Positions 9,375 to 19,000 of a stretch of 64,000 bases of DNA are shown here, piece by piece. The stretch is taken from assembly GCA_945957605.1 (NCBI GenBank), contig CAMFLR010000004.1, positions 62,001 through 126,000 on the forward strand, written 5' to 3'. Below the pieces are notes generated by a model, which saw nothing but the letters and a program-made list of their open reading frames with translations, was not told the origin of the DNA and made no database searches. This stretch comes from an uncultured Isosphaeraceae bacterium (GTDB lineage Bacteria; Planctomycetota; Planctomycetia; Isosphaerales; Isosphaeraceae). A program made the position numbers and the translations under genes. Position 1 is the stretch's first letter. Every line of letters begins with the position of its first letter.

Positions 9375-9384
9375 ATAATGAAAC
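9361..9384. promoter_or_regulatory. Candidate TetR operator
   Basis: Inverted repeat GTTTCA-N12-TGAAAC. The -35 hexamer of the operon promoter lies between its half-sites, so a dimer bound here would block polymerase. This is the usual geometry for an autorepressing TetR protein, and the operon encodes one. Confidence 0.45.
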
Positions 9385-9895
9385 AAGAAACTTACGGCGA
9401 GAACCGCGTTCGATAATTTACAGAATGTGGCTTAGAAGTTGACGTAAACACTCGGACTTGTAGGCGAGCATCAATGCAGCCAAACGCCCTTAAGCACGGA
9501 TCGATCACGTCATTATTAATACCCAAAAAATAAATTCCTTCTTATTAAAATAAGGTGATTCGCTGAGGCGGATTGTTAACTGGAAACCGCGCTCATGAAC
9601 ATTCGGGAATCCAGATGCCAATTGACGCACATCTCTAACATCTGAGCCGGCAACTGCGCCCATAAAGGCGGTATTAAATTTGCAGATTCTGGCAGCCTGT
9701 CGCGGCGTCGGCCGGGGTCGGCGACGAGACGGTCGTTTTCACACCCTTCAAAGCATCCGCAAATCCCCCCTTGTCGTTGGTTTGTTGGTCGAACTGGGCC
9801 GAGTTCCTCTCAACTCGCTCGCATGGCTTGCGCGTCGATTGATGGAACCCGCGCATGATTCATTCGCTTCGGAAGTCACAGCCGGGAGGTTAGAA

Positions 9896-11818
9896 ATGTC
9901 GAACGAGCATGGACGAACTTTGGTGGGTCGTCTCTTCGAGGCCCGGGCTCGCGATCGCAAACGCCGCCGGGCGTGGTTGGGGTTCGAGCCGTTGATCAAT
10001 CTTCTCGAGGAACGAGCGCTGCTTTCTACCCTGACGGTCATGAATGCCAACGATCACGGCGCGAATTCACTTCGAGCGGAAATCGCCGCGGCCAAGCCTG
10101 GCGATACGATCGACTTCGACAGCAGCCTCGCGGGCAGCACGATCAAGTTGACGACAGGGCAGTTGGTCATCAAAACGAATCTGACCATCAATGACACCGG
10201 CGCACCGGGCTTGATCATCAGCGGCAACGGTTCGAGTCGCGTCTTCTCGATCGCAGGAGCCAGAACAACTGCGACGATCTCCAACCTGACCATTCAGAAC
10301 GGCAAGGCCAGCCAGGGCGCTGGCATTATGGTCGGCGCCGGCGACACGCTTACGCTCGACAACGACACGATCACAGCCAACATGGCGATGGGCAACAATG
10401 GAAACGCTGCGCACCGCAACGGAGCGACAGGCCAGGGCGGAGGAATCTTCGACGCTGGAACACTGATTGTGACCGGCGGTTCGATTAGTGATAACGCGGC
10501 GATCGGCGGCAGCGGCGCGAACGGTGCGAATATTACCGGCGGCGGCCATTCCAACCATAGAACGGCAGCCAACGGCGGCAACGGCGGCGCTGCCATGGGT
10601 GGCGGAATTTACGTCGCGGCCACAGGCACCGCGATGATCACCGACGCCACGATTTCCGGCAATTCAGCGATTGGCGGTGCGGGCGGCCACGGCGGTAGCG
10701 TGCGCGTCGGCAGCCACAGCAATCAGAACGTCGCTGGCAACGGCGGAGACGGTGGCTCGGCCATGGGCGGCGGAATCTTCAACGCGGGCACGACCAACCT
10801 CATCGGCGTGACAGTCACCACCAACACGGCGATGGGCGGCAACGGCGGGCACGGCGGCAACGTGATCGCGGGTGACCACAGCAATCAAAACACCGCCGGC
10901 AATAGCGGAAACGGCGGTGATGGAGTTGGCGGCGGAATCTCCAACGCTATTGGCGACATGCTGACGGTCGTGAATGACGACGCAAATACGAGCACGATCA
11001 CCGCAAACGCGGCTATCGGCGGCACCGGCGGTCACGGCGGCAACTTTATGGCCGGAGATCACAGCAACCAGAGCACCGCGGGCAGCGGAGGAAATGGCGG
11101 AGCGGGGATGGGCGGCGGACTGTTCAACGTTGGCACCGCGACGCTGACTGGCACCACCTTTTCGACGAACGTCGCGACCGGTGGTAACGGCGGTCACGGT
11201 GGCAACGTGGTGGTCGGCGACAAGACCAATCACAACGCCGGCGGGAATGGTGGTAGCGGCGGCGCGGGTTTGGGTGGCGCCTCGTTCAACGCTTCGACTG
11301 GAAATCTCACGGTTACCGACGCCATTATCAGCGACAATTCGGCCACAGGCGGTAACGGCGGACATGGCGGCAACGTGCTGGCCTTGATCGGTGGAGACAA
11401 AGGCGGCGACAACGACGATTCGCAAGGCGACGAAGACCAGGGCGGCAACAGTCAGGGCGATAGCGTTCAGAACTCTGGAGGTACCGGCGGGCTGGGCGGC
11501 AGCGGTCGGCAAGGCGGAATCCTGAATTCCGGCGGCACGTTGACCACGTCAGGCAATACCGTTTCGGGCAACACCGCAACCGACGGTAGCGACGGCAAGG
11601 CTGGCAATGTGACCGTCAGTGGCAGCGGCGGGAACGACAGCGGCAACGGCCAAGGAGACAACGGCAACGGCCAGGGTAACGGCAACCATAACGGCCAAGG
11701 CAATGGCGATGGAAACAGCCAGGGCGATGGCAACGACAATGGACAGGGAAACGGTAAGTCCAAGGGCAAGGGGAACGGCAACAGCAAGGGGAACGGCAAC
11801 GGCAAGGGACATGGTTGA
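9896..11818 (+). CDS. LEER-motif secreted protein, Gly/Asn-rich beta-helix
   Basis: A 640-residue protein. The ATG at 9896 has GGGAGG six bases upstream, so the long in-frame extension to 9680 is rejected. An Arg/Lys-rich N-terminus is followed by LLEERALLS (LEER at 37-40), the planctomycete LEPR-XLL-like tag found on large exported proteins. Residues 45-200 resemble the right-handed parallel beta-helix start common in such proteins (DTIDFDSSLAGSTIKL, ISNLTIQNGKASQG). About six Gly/Asn/His-rich repeats follow, of about 57 residues each (GGHGG, SNQN and GMGGG submotifs, each followed by a beta-strand such as TLTGTTFSTNVA). The last 60 residues are a hydrophilic Gly/Asn/Gln/Lys run with no fold. 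It is probably a structural surface protein; no enzymatic motif is seen. Confidence 0.8.
   Translation: MSNEHGRTLVGRLFEARARDRKRRRAWLGFEPLINLLEERALLSTLTVMNANDHGANSLRAEIAAAKPGDTIDFDSSLAGSTIKLTTGQLVIKTNLTINDTGAPGLIISGNGSSRVFSIAGARTTATISNLTIQNGKASQGAGIMVGAGDTLTLDNDTITANMAMGNNGNAAHRNGATGQGGGIFDAGTLIVTGGSISDNAAIGGSGANGANITGGGHSNHRTAANGGNGGAAMGGGIYVAATGTAMITDATISGNSAIGGAGGHGGSVRVGSHSNQNVAGNGGDGGSAMGGGIFNAGTTNLIGVTVTTNTAMGGNGGHGGNVIAGDHSNQNTAGNSGNGGDGVGGGISNAIGDMLTVVNDDANTSTITANAAIGGTGGHGGNFMAGDHSNQSTAGSGGNGGAGMGGGLFNVGTATLTGTTFSTNVATGGNGGHGGNVVVGDKTNHNAGGNGGSGGAGLGGASFNASTGNLTVTDAIISDNSATGGNGGHGGNVLALIGGDKGGDNDDSQGDEDQGGNSQGDSVQNSGGTGGLGGSGRQGGILNSGGTLTTSGNTVSGNTATDGSDGKAGNVTVSGSGGNDSGNGQGDNGNGQGNGNHNGQGNGDGNSQGDGNDNGQGNGKSKGKGNGNSKGNGNGKGHG
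10500..11400 (+). repeat. Six Gly-rich coding repeats, about 170 nt period
   Basis: Units begin near 10520, 10690, 10855, 11035, 11200 and 11360. Each encodes a GGHGG block, a GDHSNQN-like block and a GG(M/V/L)GGG block. Spacing is even and copies are diverged at DNA level, so the array is old or under codon-level constraint. Confidence 0.6.
11630..11815 (+). repeat. Low-complexity Gly/Asn/Lys coding tail
   Basis: Short GGCAACGGC-type units encode the C-terminal Gly-Asn-Gln tail, becoming Lys-rich at the end (GNGKSKGKGNGNSKGNG). The tail could interact with polyanions or simply be flexible. Confidence 0.6.
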
Positions 11819-11926
11819 CGTCGGGATGATTTGTCAGCGACGGAGTGAAGACCGCTAACTTTATCGTGCCGCGAGCCTCCTGCGTTTAGCGTCACGGCAC
11901 AATTGGGACCACTGTCCCACAACCAA

Positions 11927-11977
11927 CGCCCCTGCGCGACGTGCCTCATGCACGAAGCGCCGGGGCGATTGCTTTCT
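11927..11977. terminator. Strong hairpin terminator
   Basis: The arms CGCCCC-GCGC-CGTGC and GCACG-GCGC-GGGGCG pair with one mismatch and one small internal loop around a CTCAT loop. A T-rich stretch (ATTGCTTTCT) follows on the plus strand. It lies about 110 bp after the beta-helix LEER gene. Confidence 0.7.
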
Positions 11978-12217
11978 CATTGGGCGGAACGCGACTGCCT
12001 TAGCATTTCCGCAGAGTTGGTGACATTAGCAGAGTGGGCGATCTGTTTGCCGCTTCTGAAAGACTTCTGATGTAAAGATTAGTCGACACATCTGCTGCGG
12101 AAATCGATCTGGAACAGAAGCGCCGCAAATCTTGACGACTTGATTGGGGTTGTCCGTGGCGCCCTGCAATCATGCGATTGATCAGAACTCTAAAAAGAGC
12201 TGGCAAGGCGAGAGTAC

Positions 12218-12238
12218 CTGGCAAATCGCCTCTGCCAG
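12218..12238 (-). terminator. Possible terminator of the PEP-CTERM gene
   Basis: CTGGCA / TGCCAG stem with a 9-nt loop, 24 bp downstream of the minus-strand stop. CTTTTTAG follows about 20 nt further on. Alternative pairings with neighbouring repeats (AGGCGA/TCGCCT) are possible. Confidence 0.35.
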
Positions 12239-12261
12239 GCACGCGTATGAAACCCCTCGGT

Positions 12262-13011
12262 TCATCGATTGCAACTCTTTCGACGGAGCCGCACACAACG
12301 TCCAGAGACCAAGATCAAGGCCCCCAAGGCCACGTGCATCATTGTCGCAGGTTCGGGGACGCTCGGGCCTCTAGGGGTGTCGACTCCATAATTTCCGTCG
12401 CCTCTAGAAACAATCTCGCCTGTGATTTGAGACGCGTTCGCGTCTACCAGGTTCGTCACGTTGGGATTGGTGATGAGGCGTATAGTTGCCGCCAAGGCGT
12501 CCGTCTGCGATCCGGAATAGTCGAAGAACACGCGACCCAACCCAACGGACTGTCCTGTTGCAAGAGAGTTGCTCAAAGCAGATGTTGGATCGAAAAAATC
12601 GCTCGCGATCAGTGCGGATCCCGCAGGAACCAGTGCTGTGATCGATGAGGTGTTTTCAAAGCTGTTTGCTGGACCGGCAATCAGTCCATGGTCGCCGAAG
12701 ATGTAATCGGAAATGCCGACCAAGCCTGGTGTGCCGCTGGGAACTCCACCGACAGAGCGCGTGAACGCAAGCTCCGCGTCCGTAGAAAAAACACCGAAGG
12801 AGAATCCAGCCACATCAAGCGAAGAGCCCTCGTTCCTGATCGTCACATCAGTATAATAGCCCCCTTGTGACGTGCTATTTACATTCACTGGACCGACGTT
12901 GACAATTAGCCCCGCCTGGGCCGAGCGCATGTGGCTCGACCAGAGGACGCAGGCTGTCAGCACAGACGCCACGAAACGGAAGGCGCTTGTTTTTGTGAAC
13001 ACAGAATGCAT
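12262..13011 (-). CDS. PEP-CTERM sorting domain protein
   Basis: A 249-residue secreted protein. The start at 13011 has AGGGAGA upstream. A signal peptide (about 1-33, ending MRSAQAG) precedes a mature domain of about 175 residues resembling cohesin-like or choice-of-anchor beta-sandwich proteins (YYTDVTIRNEG, VGLGRVFFDYSG). The C-terminus has the sorting signal VPEPATMMHVALGALILVSG then an Arg-rich tail, the PEP-CTERM pattern cleaved by exosortase. No exosortase gene is in this window. It lies 40 bp downstream of the RHS giant gene on the same strand, so co-transcription is possible, and the beta-sandwich could be a partner of the giant's dockerin, which is inference. Confidence 0.85.
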   Translation of the reverse strand: MHSVFTKTSAFRFVASVLTACVLWSSHMRSAQAGLIVNVGPVNVNSTSQGGYYTDVTIRNEGSSLDVAGFSFGVFSTDAELAFTRSVGGVPSGTPGLVGISDYIFGDHGLIAGPANSFENTSSITALVPAGSALIASDFFDPTSALSNSLATGQSVGLGRVFFDYSGSQTDALAATIRLITNPNVTNLVDANASQITGEIVSRGDGNYGVDTPRGPSVPEPATMMHVALGALILVSGRCVRLRRKSCNR

Positions 13012-13051
13012 CGAATAATCTCCCTTGGTCATAGTCATCAGTAAAGTGCGA

Positions 13052-16000
13052 TCAATTTGACGGCGGCAGTTTGGTGCCGATCTTCTTCTGGACGAAGATC
13101 ACGTCGTTGACGTCGACAATGCCGTCGCCGTTGAAATCGGCCCAGGTCACGTAGGGGCCAACCATGTCGTTACGCGTATAAATCGCGTCGACGGTTGTTA
13201 CGGTTCGATCACCGTTGAAATCGCCTGGAAGTACGTCGAAGTTCCACGAATTTGCACCAAACAAGCCGATCGACTTGGCACCAACCAACGCGCCGATTCT
13301 TGTTTTGTCCAGACTCAACAAAAGCGCGTCGATGCCAATCGCCGATGGCAGGTTCCAGGTAACATCGGCGGATGCCGTTGTACCCGAGGTTGACGGAAGG
13401 TAGTTTACACCCGAGTTCGAGCGACTCGTGAGTGAGAGAGCACTTGCATCGGGGGCTTGCACCGGATCGGAGAAGATCACCTCGAGGCTCTGGATTGTGG
13501 CGAATGGCAGGTCGCGATTCAGTCCCACGATCGATATTGATTGCTTGCCCCAGTGCACGCGAACATCGGTCACCTTCGGATGGACGGTGAGCGTGCCGGG
13601 AATGCCGTTGAAGTCGTAGTTCGTCGCTGACACACCGCTGACATCGACGTTGATCGGATACTGGCCGGCAGCGCTGAGGCTCGTAGCCGTCGTACTCAGC
13701 TTAGGCACACCGGCAATCACAGATGGCAAATCGCCGTTGACGAAACCGGTGATGGCATCAGTCAGTGCAGGAACTGCGTCGCCGTGTCCCATATCCTGAT
13801 CGTTGGCAGTGACTGTGAGATGGGCCTTTGTCACGTCGAGGCTCCCGTTGACGGCCGAGAACGTGTAATCGAGCGCGGATAGCGTGGCCAGAGTTACGGT
13901 AATCGGATAAGTCCCAACAGGGCTCGCCGCGGTGGCTGTTGTGGACAGGCTTGGGGCGCCGCCGACGACGGCGAGCGTGTCGCCGTTCACAAATCCACTG
14001 AATGTTGCCGTGAGATTGGGAAGTGTTTGGCCGTAGACCTTAGTCTGATGGTCGGCCCTCACCGTGAGCGCGGCTTGATTGATCGTGAGAGTGCCGCTAT
14101 CGAACTGGGTGATATCGTAGTTCGCGGCGGAAAGCGTGCCCGTGTCGATCGTGATCGGATACGAGCCAACATGACTGGCCGCGGTTGCAGTCGTTGAGAA
14201 CGACGGACTGCCGCTCAATACCGAGGCACTGTCGCCGTTGACCAATCCCATGACCGTGTAGGTGAAAGCAGGATTGGCCTGACCGTAAATGCGTTTCTTG
14301 TCATCGGCGGAAATACTCAGGAGAGCACGCGAAATTGTAATCGGCAGATCATCCGCCACGGCCGACGCGAGCGGTCCGCTGCCGGAATAGACTGCCGAAA
14401 CGAGATAGGTGCCAGCACCAAGCGAGGAGATCGGCAGAGTTGTGGCTATGCCGTTAACGAGAATGACGGGGGCACCGAAGCTGACGCCGTTGAGCAGGAA
14501 CTGCACCGCGCCGGTGGGTGTTGCAAGTGCCGGATTTGTCGGAGCAACGAAGGCCGTAAACGTGAGGGCATCGCCGTAGACAGGTGCGGCCAAACTACTC
14601 TCGACGCTTACTGACGTTTCCGCTTTGGTGATGCTTTCCCCGCCTGCGAGTGAAGCCTGACTGCCCGAAAACTCGGTGGAATCGGGAATGTACAGCGCAA
14701 TGATTGAATGGTTACCTACTCCGAGTGCACCTAACGTTGGACTGGTCGCAGCGCCGTTGACAAGCGTCACGGGAGACCCAACGTTCGCACCGTCGACCAC
14801 GAACTGAACAGCGCCCGAGGGAACATCAGCACCAGGTTGCGTCGCACTCACTGTTGCGGTGAAGGTGACGATGGAACCATAGGGTGAAGGGTTCTGGCTT
14901 GATTGAATCGCCGTCGAAGTGCCTGCACCAACAAGCACGAATGTCTGCGCTTGAGCCGATGCTGGTGTGGGCTCGATGTTGCCAACGTTGTCTGTAGCAA
15001 CGCTATAGAAACTGTAGGTGTGGCCGCTTTGCCCAGTGAATGTCGCGGATGTAGCGGCAGTGCCCAGAAGGAATGGCGTATATACACCCCCATTATCGGA
15101 AACGTAGATATCGTAGCCTGCGATACCGGAGCCGCCGGGATTGTCATTGCCAGACCAAGAGACACCGAAGCTGGGTGAACTCGTCTGCGGCAACGCGGTC
15201 ACGCTGCTCTCTGGTGCTGTGGCGTCGATCGTATTCAATGCCTTCGGCGTGTCGATTGGTGCATTGGTATTGAAGACAACGCTTGCCATCGCCTGAATCA
15301 CTGTGCCGGAGAGATCGCTTGCTTTGGGCAATACCGTATAGCTCACCCAGCCTTGCCCCTCGGGCGCTGTCTTGTCTGGAGGCAGAAAGCCTTCGAGTAC
15401 GATGCCCTTGGGTTCGTCTAATGTCTCAGGATCGATCGACGTGAACTGCCAGGTGAGGAGACCAGTCTGTTCGTCGAAGTTGCCGGTCACGTCGACGAAA
15501 ACGCCGACGCTGCTAGTAGCATCGATCCGTGTAGTGTAGAACTGGCGGCCGGCTGGCACTGTATAAGTTCGACCGCCGAAGCCGAAATCGCCGAGTTGGA
15601 ATGTGCTCCAGTCGAGATTTGGGTCAATTTGTTCGGTGATCGTCACGGTTTGGGCGGGAGCGAGCGCATCAGACTCATTTTCAAAACCGATTTCGTAAGG
15701 CAGTTCGGTTTGGGGTTGAATAAAGCCCTGCGACCCATAGCCGGCTGGCCCTGAGATATAATTCGGGTCGACTGCCGCGATTTGTACGACGGAGTACTCT
15801 CCGTTTTGGTCCTTGATCACATCATAGTGAGGAGCAACACGCGGCCATTCTTGATAGAGCTTCGAGGCCTGATCGAATACCAGGCCGACAGACACGATCG
15901 CCGCTCCAATCGAGGCGACTGTTGCGAGCAGAGCCGCGCCGCCCGCCCCCACGGAAAGGCCGAAAATGCCAGTGGCCTCCCCAAGCGCTGTCCCTGCTGC

Positions 16001-19000
16001 CCAGGTGTTGAAAGTGGCCCAAGCCCCCGATGCCGCTGCGGTAACCGTTGACCATACTCCTGGATTTTCTTCCACGCTGGCAACTGCAGTCTTCGCTCCA
16101 GTCACGACCGTACTCGTGAGGTCGGCGTTGACTACATAAACTGTCTGCGATCCATAAGAGCTCGCCTGGCCCCCGTAAAACCCCAAGTTCGCAGCAGGGC
16201 CATAACCATAGCCAACCGGATAGAAGCCCGTAGGATCGGCCTGTGTTACAGGATTATTCGTGGCATATTCGTAGATATTGCCACCTCCTGCGATACCGAT
16301 CGGATCTCGGCTCAAGAAGCGTCCCGTGGCTGGGTCATAGAAGCGGGCCCCCATGATATTAAGCCCGTTGCCCTGAGCCATGACTCCGAGCTGTCCACCG
16401 AATTGGAATGGGTTTGCTATCGTCTGAGCGGAACTTTGAATCTCACCGAACGGGAGATAGCTGTAGCTGTTGACGTAGGTTCCCGCCGAGCCCGAGATTC
16501 CCACTGTGTTGCCACTTCCGTCGAAGTTGTAAAACGTTTTCGCGTTGCTTGCATCGATTCGGCTCGTAAGCCCAATGCCCTGCGTATAGTGAGCGAGGAG
16601 ATTCCCCTTGCTGTCGAACTCTCCCACGAGGGCATTCTGGCCGAGCGGGTCGATCAAGAAATGTTCGGCCTGGCCATTGTGAATGGCTCCGATTCGATTG
16701 CCCAGCGCGTCGTACTGATAGATCCAAGTGTCGGTCGCGTTTTGCACACCCGTGAGGCGATCTTCCGTATCGTAGGTATATATCGTTCCTGTGCCTCCGC
16801 CCACCTTGACGATGAGGTTTCCGGCAGCATCGTAGGTATAACTGGTGCCACCAACCGATGTATACTGATTGAGGTTGTTTGTCGTGTAATCGGTCGCTAC
16901 GCCGCTGTCACTTACTTCAGTACGGTTACCCGTGGCATCGTAGCTGTACGTAATCGTTCGGTTGCCAGGGAGGAGAACTGAAGTCAGCTCGCCTGCCGCG
17001 TTGTAGCCATACGTAGTTGTCCCCTGGAGGGTTGTCATGGTCGTCCGGAGTCCGTTGGCATCATACGTATAGTCGAAGCGTGAATTGATCGAATTGTTCG
17101 GCGCGTAGTTGATTAGCGACTTCGTATTCCCAGCGAGGTCGTAGGTATACGTTGTATAGGTGCCATTGCCCATGTCTTCGCAGAGCAGTCGCCCGGCTGC
17201 GTCGTAACTGTAGCTGGCGATCAGGTTGTTCTGTCCGTCAGACAGAACCGCGAGTCGTCCGACGGCGTCATACTGATAATTGACAGTGAAACCGGTCTGG
17301 TCGGTCATGCTCGAGCGACGGCCGCCGGCGTCGTAAGTGTATTTCAGGTATTGGTTGTTTGGGTATGCGATCTTGGTGAGATGGTGGGCGTTGTCGTAGG
17401 TTAGCGTCGTCGTTCCGTTGGCATCGGTCGCCGACGCCAGGTTGCCCTGGTTGTCGTAAGTGTAGACGATGTGTGTGCCGTCGGAGAGAGTTTGATCGAT
17501 GATCTGGCCTCGGCCGTTATAGTCGTTGGCAACGATTTGACCGCGGGCGTCGACCGCTTGAATGAGGTTGCCTGAAGCGTCGGAAGTGGCCTGCATTGAG
17601 CTGAAGTTCGGGTAGGTGATACCCAGCGGATTGCCCTGGCCGTCCTGCTGATATCCGGTCGCGTTGCCAAGCGGGTCGACGTAGTTCTCGAGACTGCCGA
17701 AGAGAGGGTTGTAGGAGAATTGGCTTGTGTTGCCTAATGGATCGACGATTTTCGTGACGTTCCCGTTTGCGTCGTATGTGAAGGAAGTGCTCAATCCTCC
17801 GACGAGTCCGGACATGATCAATTGGCCGTTGCTGTCATACCGAAGCTGTGTGATGTTTCCGAGTGGGTCGGTGGTTTGGGCAGGCTGTCCGTTGACGTCG
17901 TAGAGAATCTGAGTGACGGCGTTGTTGGCGTCTGTGATCGTGTAGCCGCCTGGGTTGAAGTAGGTGTAATTCAATTGTCCGGAACCGCCGTCTCCCGATT
18001 GCTGGCTAAGCCTGCCGAGCGCGTCGTAGCTGAAATTGGTGTGTGTACCATCGGCATGTGTGATCGACTGAAGAGCGTGTTCCTGCTCGATGTTGGCTCC
18101 GTCGATATACGTGTATTGCGTTGTGCCGCTGGGATTGGAGACGCTAAGCAAGTGCTGGCCGGAGCCGTCGTATGTGTATGTGGTCGACCAGCCTGCGGAA
18201 TCGATGATTTGGCTGATGCGCCCCTGGGGGTTGTAGACGAGGAAAAGCGAGTCGCCGTCAGAGTGCGTCAACGTCATCAACTGAGTGCCGTTGTAGCCCG
18301 CCGTCACTCGATTGCCGTTGGCATCCTGGATGTAGTTCAATCGGCCGTCATGTAGGAACGCCGTGATCGTTCCGTCCTTTTCGCGAAGTTGATACACGCC
18401 ACCGACGAGGTTCAATGCGCCGTAATCGCCCGGCTCTGACTGGTATCCACCACCTGACATGGGCGTGAATACGCGGATGTGGCCGGCGTCGAAGATAGTC
18501 ACTTTGCCTGCCGCGTCGGTTGAAGCCGAGATGTCCCAATTCGACACCCAGCCGCGCCCGAGCGTCCCCAGGCGATAGCGTCCATCAAGCGATTGGATGT
18601 AGGTACGCTGGAAGCTTAGCGGCGTTCCTGGAGCTGGGATCGAGTCATCAACTGCCGTATTGAGTGAAGGACCGGTCATTGCGTCTTCAGCCTTCATCAA
18701 CTCGTAGCCCATGAGCTGGTCGACTGAAGTAACACTTTCGCCCAGGCTGGAGAGATACAACTCGTCGTTAAACAGGACTTGCTGCATCACCGCCGGCGTT
18801 GGCCCGAGCGCCTGAATGAAATTTGCGTAAATGGCGTCCCAGGCGTCGGCCGAGATATTACTGGGGCGCAATACATCCTTTTGGCTGTTCCAGTCGATCG
18901 GCGCCTGGAGGTCGACAACGCCGTAGCCGATGGTACCGCCTACACCGGCTTGTGCGGGAACGACGGGTGCAGAGATATCGAGCTTCACGTGGCTGTATGG

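Larger units (their letters stand above)
9311..9895. other. Divergent intergenic region, A+T-rich in the middle
   Basis: It separates the reductase operon (minus) from the beta-helix LEER gene (plus). It holds the promoter and inverted repeat listed separately at 9346-9384. A stretch at about 9505-9560 is strongly A+T-rich. GGGAGG at 9884-9889 is the ribosome site of the gene starting at 9896. I found no clear promoter for that gene. Confidence 0.5.
11819..12261. other. Intergenic region between convergent genes
   Basis: It holds the plus-strand terminator hairpin at 11927-11977 and a weaker inverted repeat at 12218-12238 serving the opposite strand. A small GGGAC-CACT-GTCCC hairpin lies at 11905-11918. 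No gene supported. Confidence 0.5.

Noticed and set aside
10500-11400. Evenly spaced repeats considered as a CRISPR array
   Set aside because: The repeats are in one reading frame, encode Gly-rich units, and their copies differ at DNA level; no cas genes nearby.
10664-11512. Minus-strand open frame of 282 codons opposite the beta-helix LEER gene
   Set aside because: It is an antisense shadow of the Gly-repeat gene; its Ala/Val-rich sequence follows from complementing GGC/AAC codons.
15700-16220. Segment after the RHS core considered as a polymorphic toxin with an immunity gene
   Set aside because: The frame continues through Ig, MBG and dockerin domains, and no small immunity-like gene follows; no toxin motif is visible.
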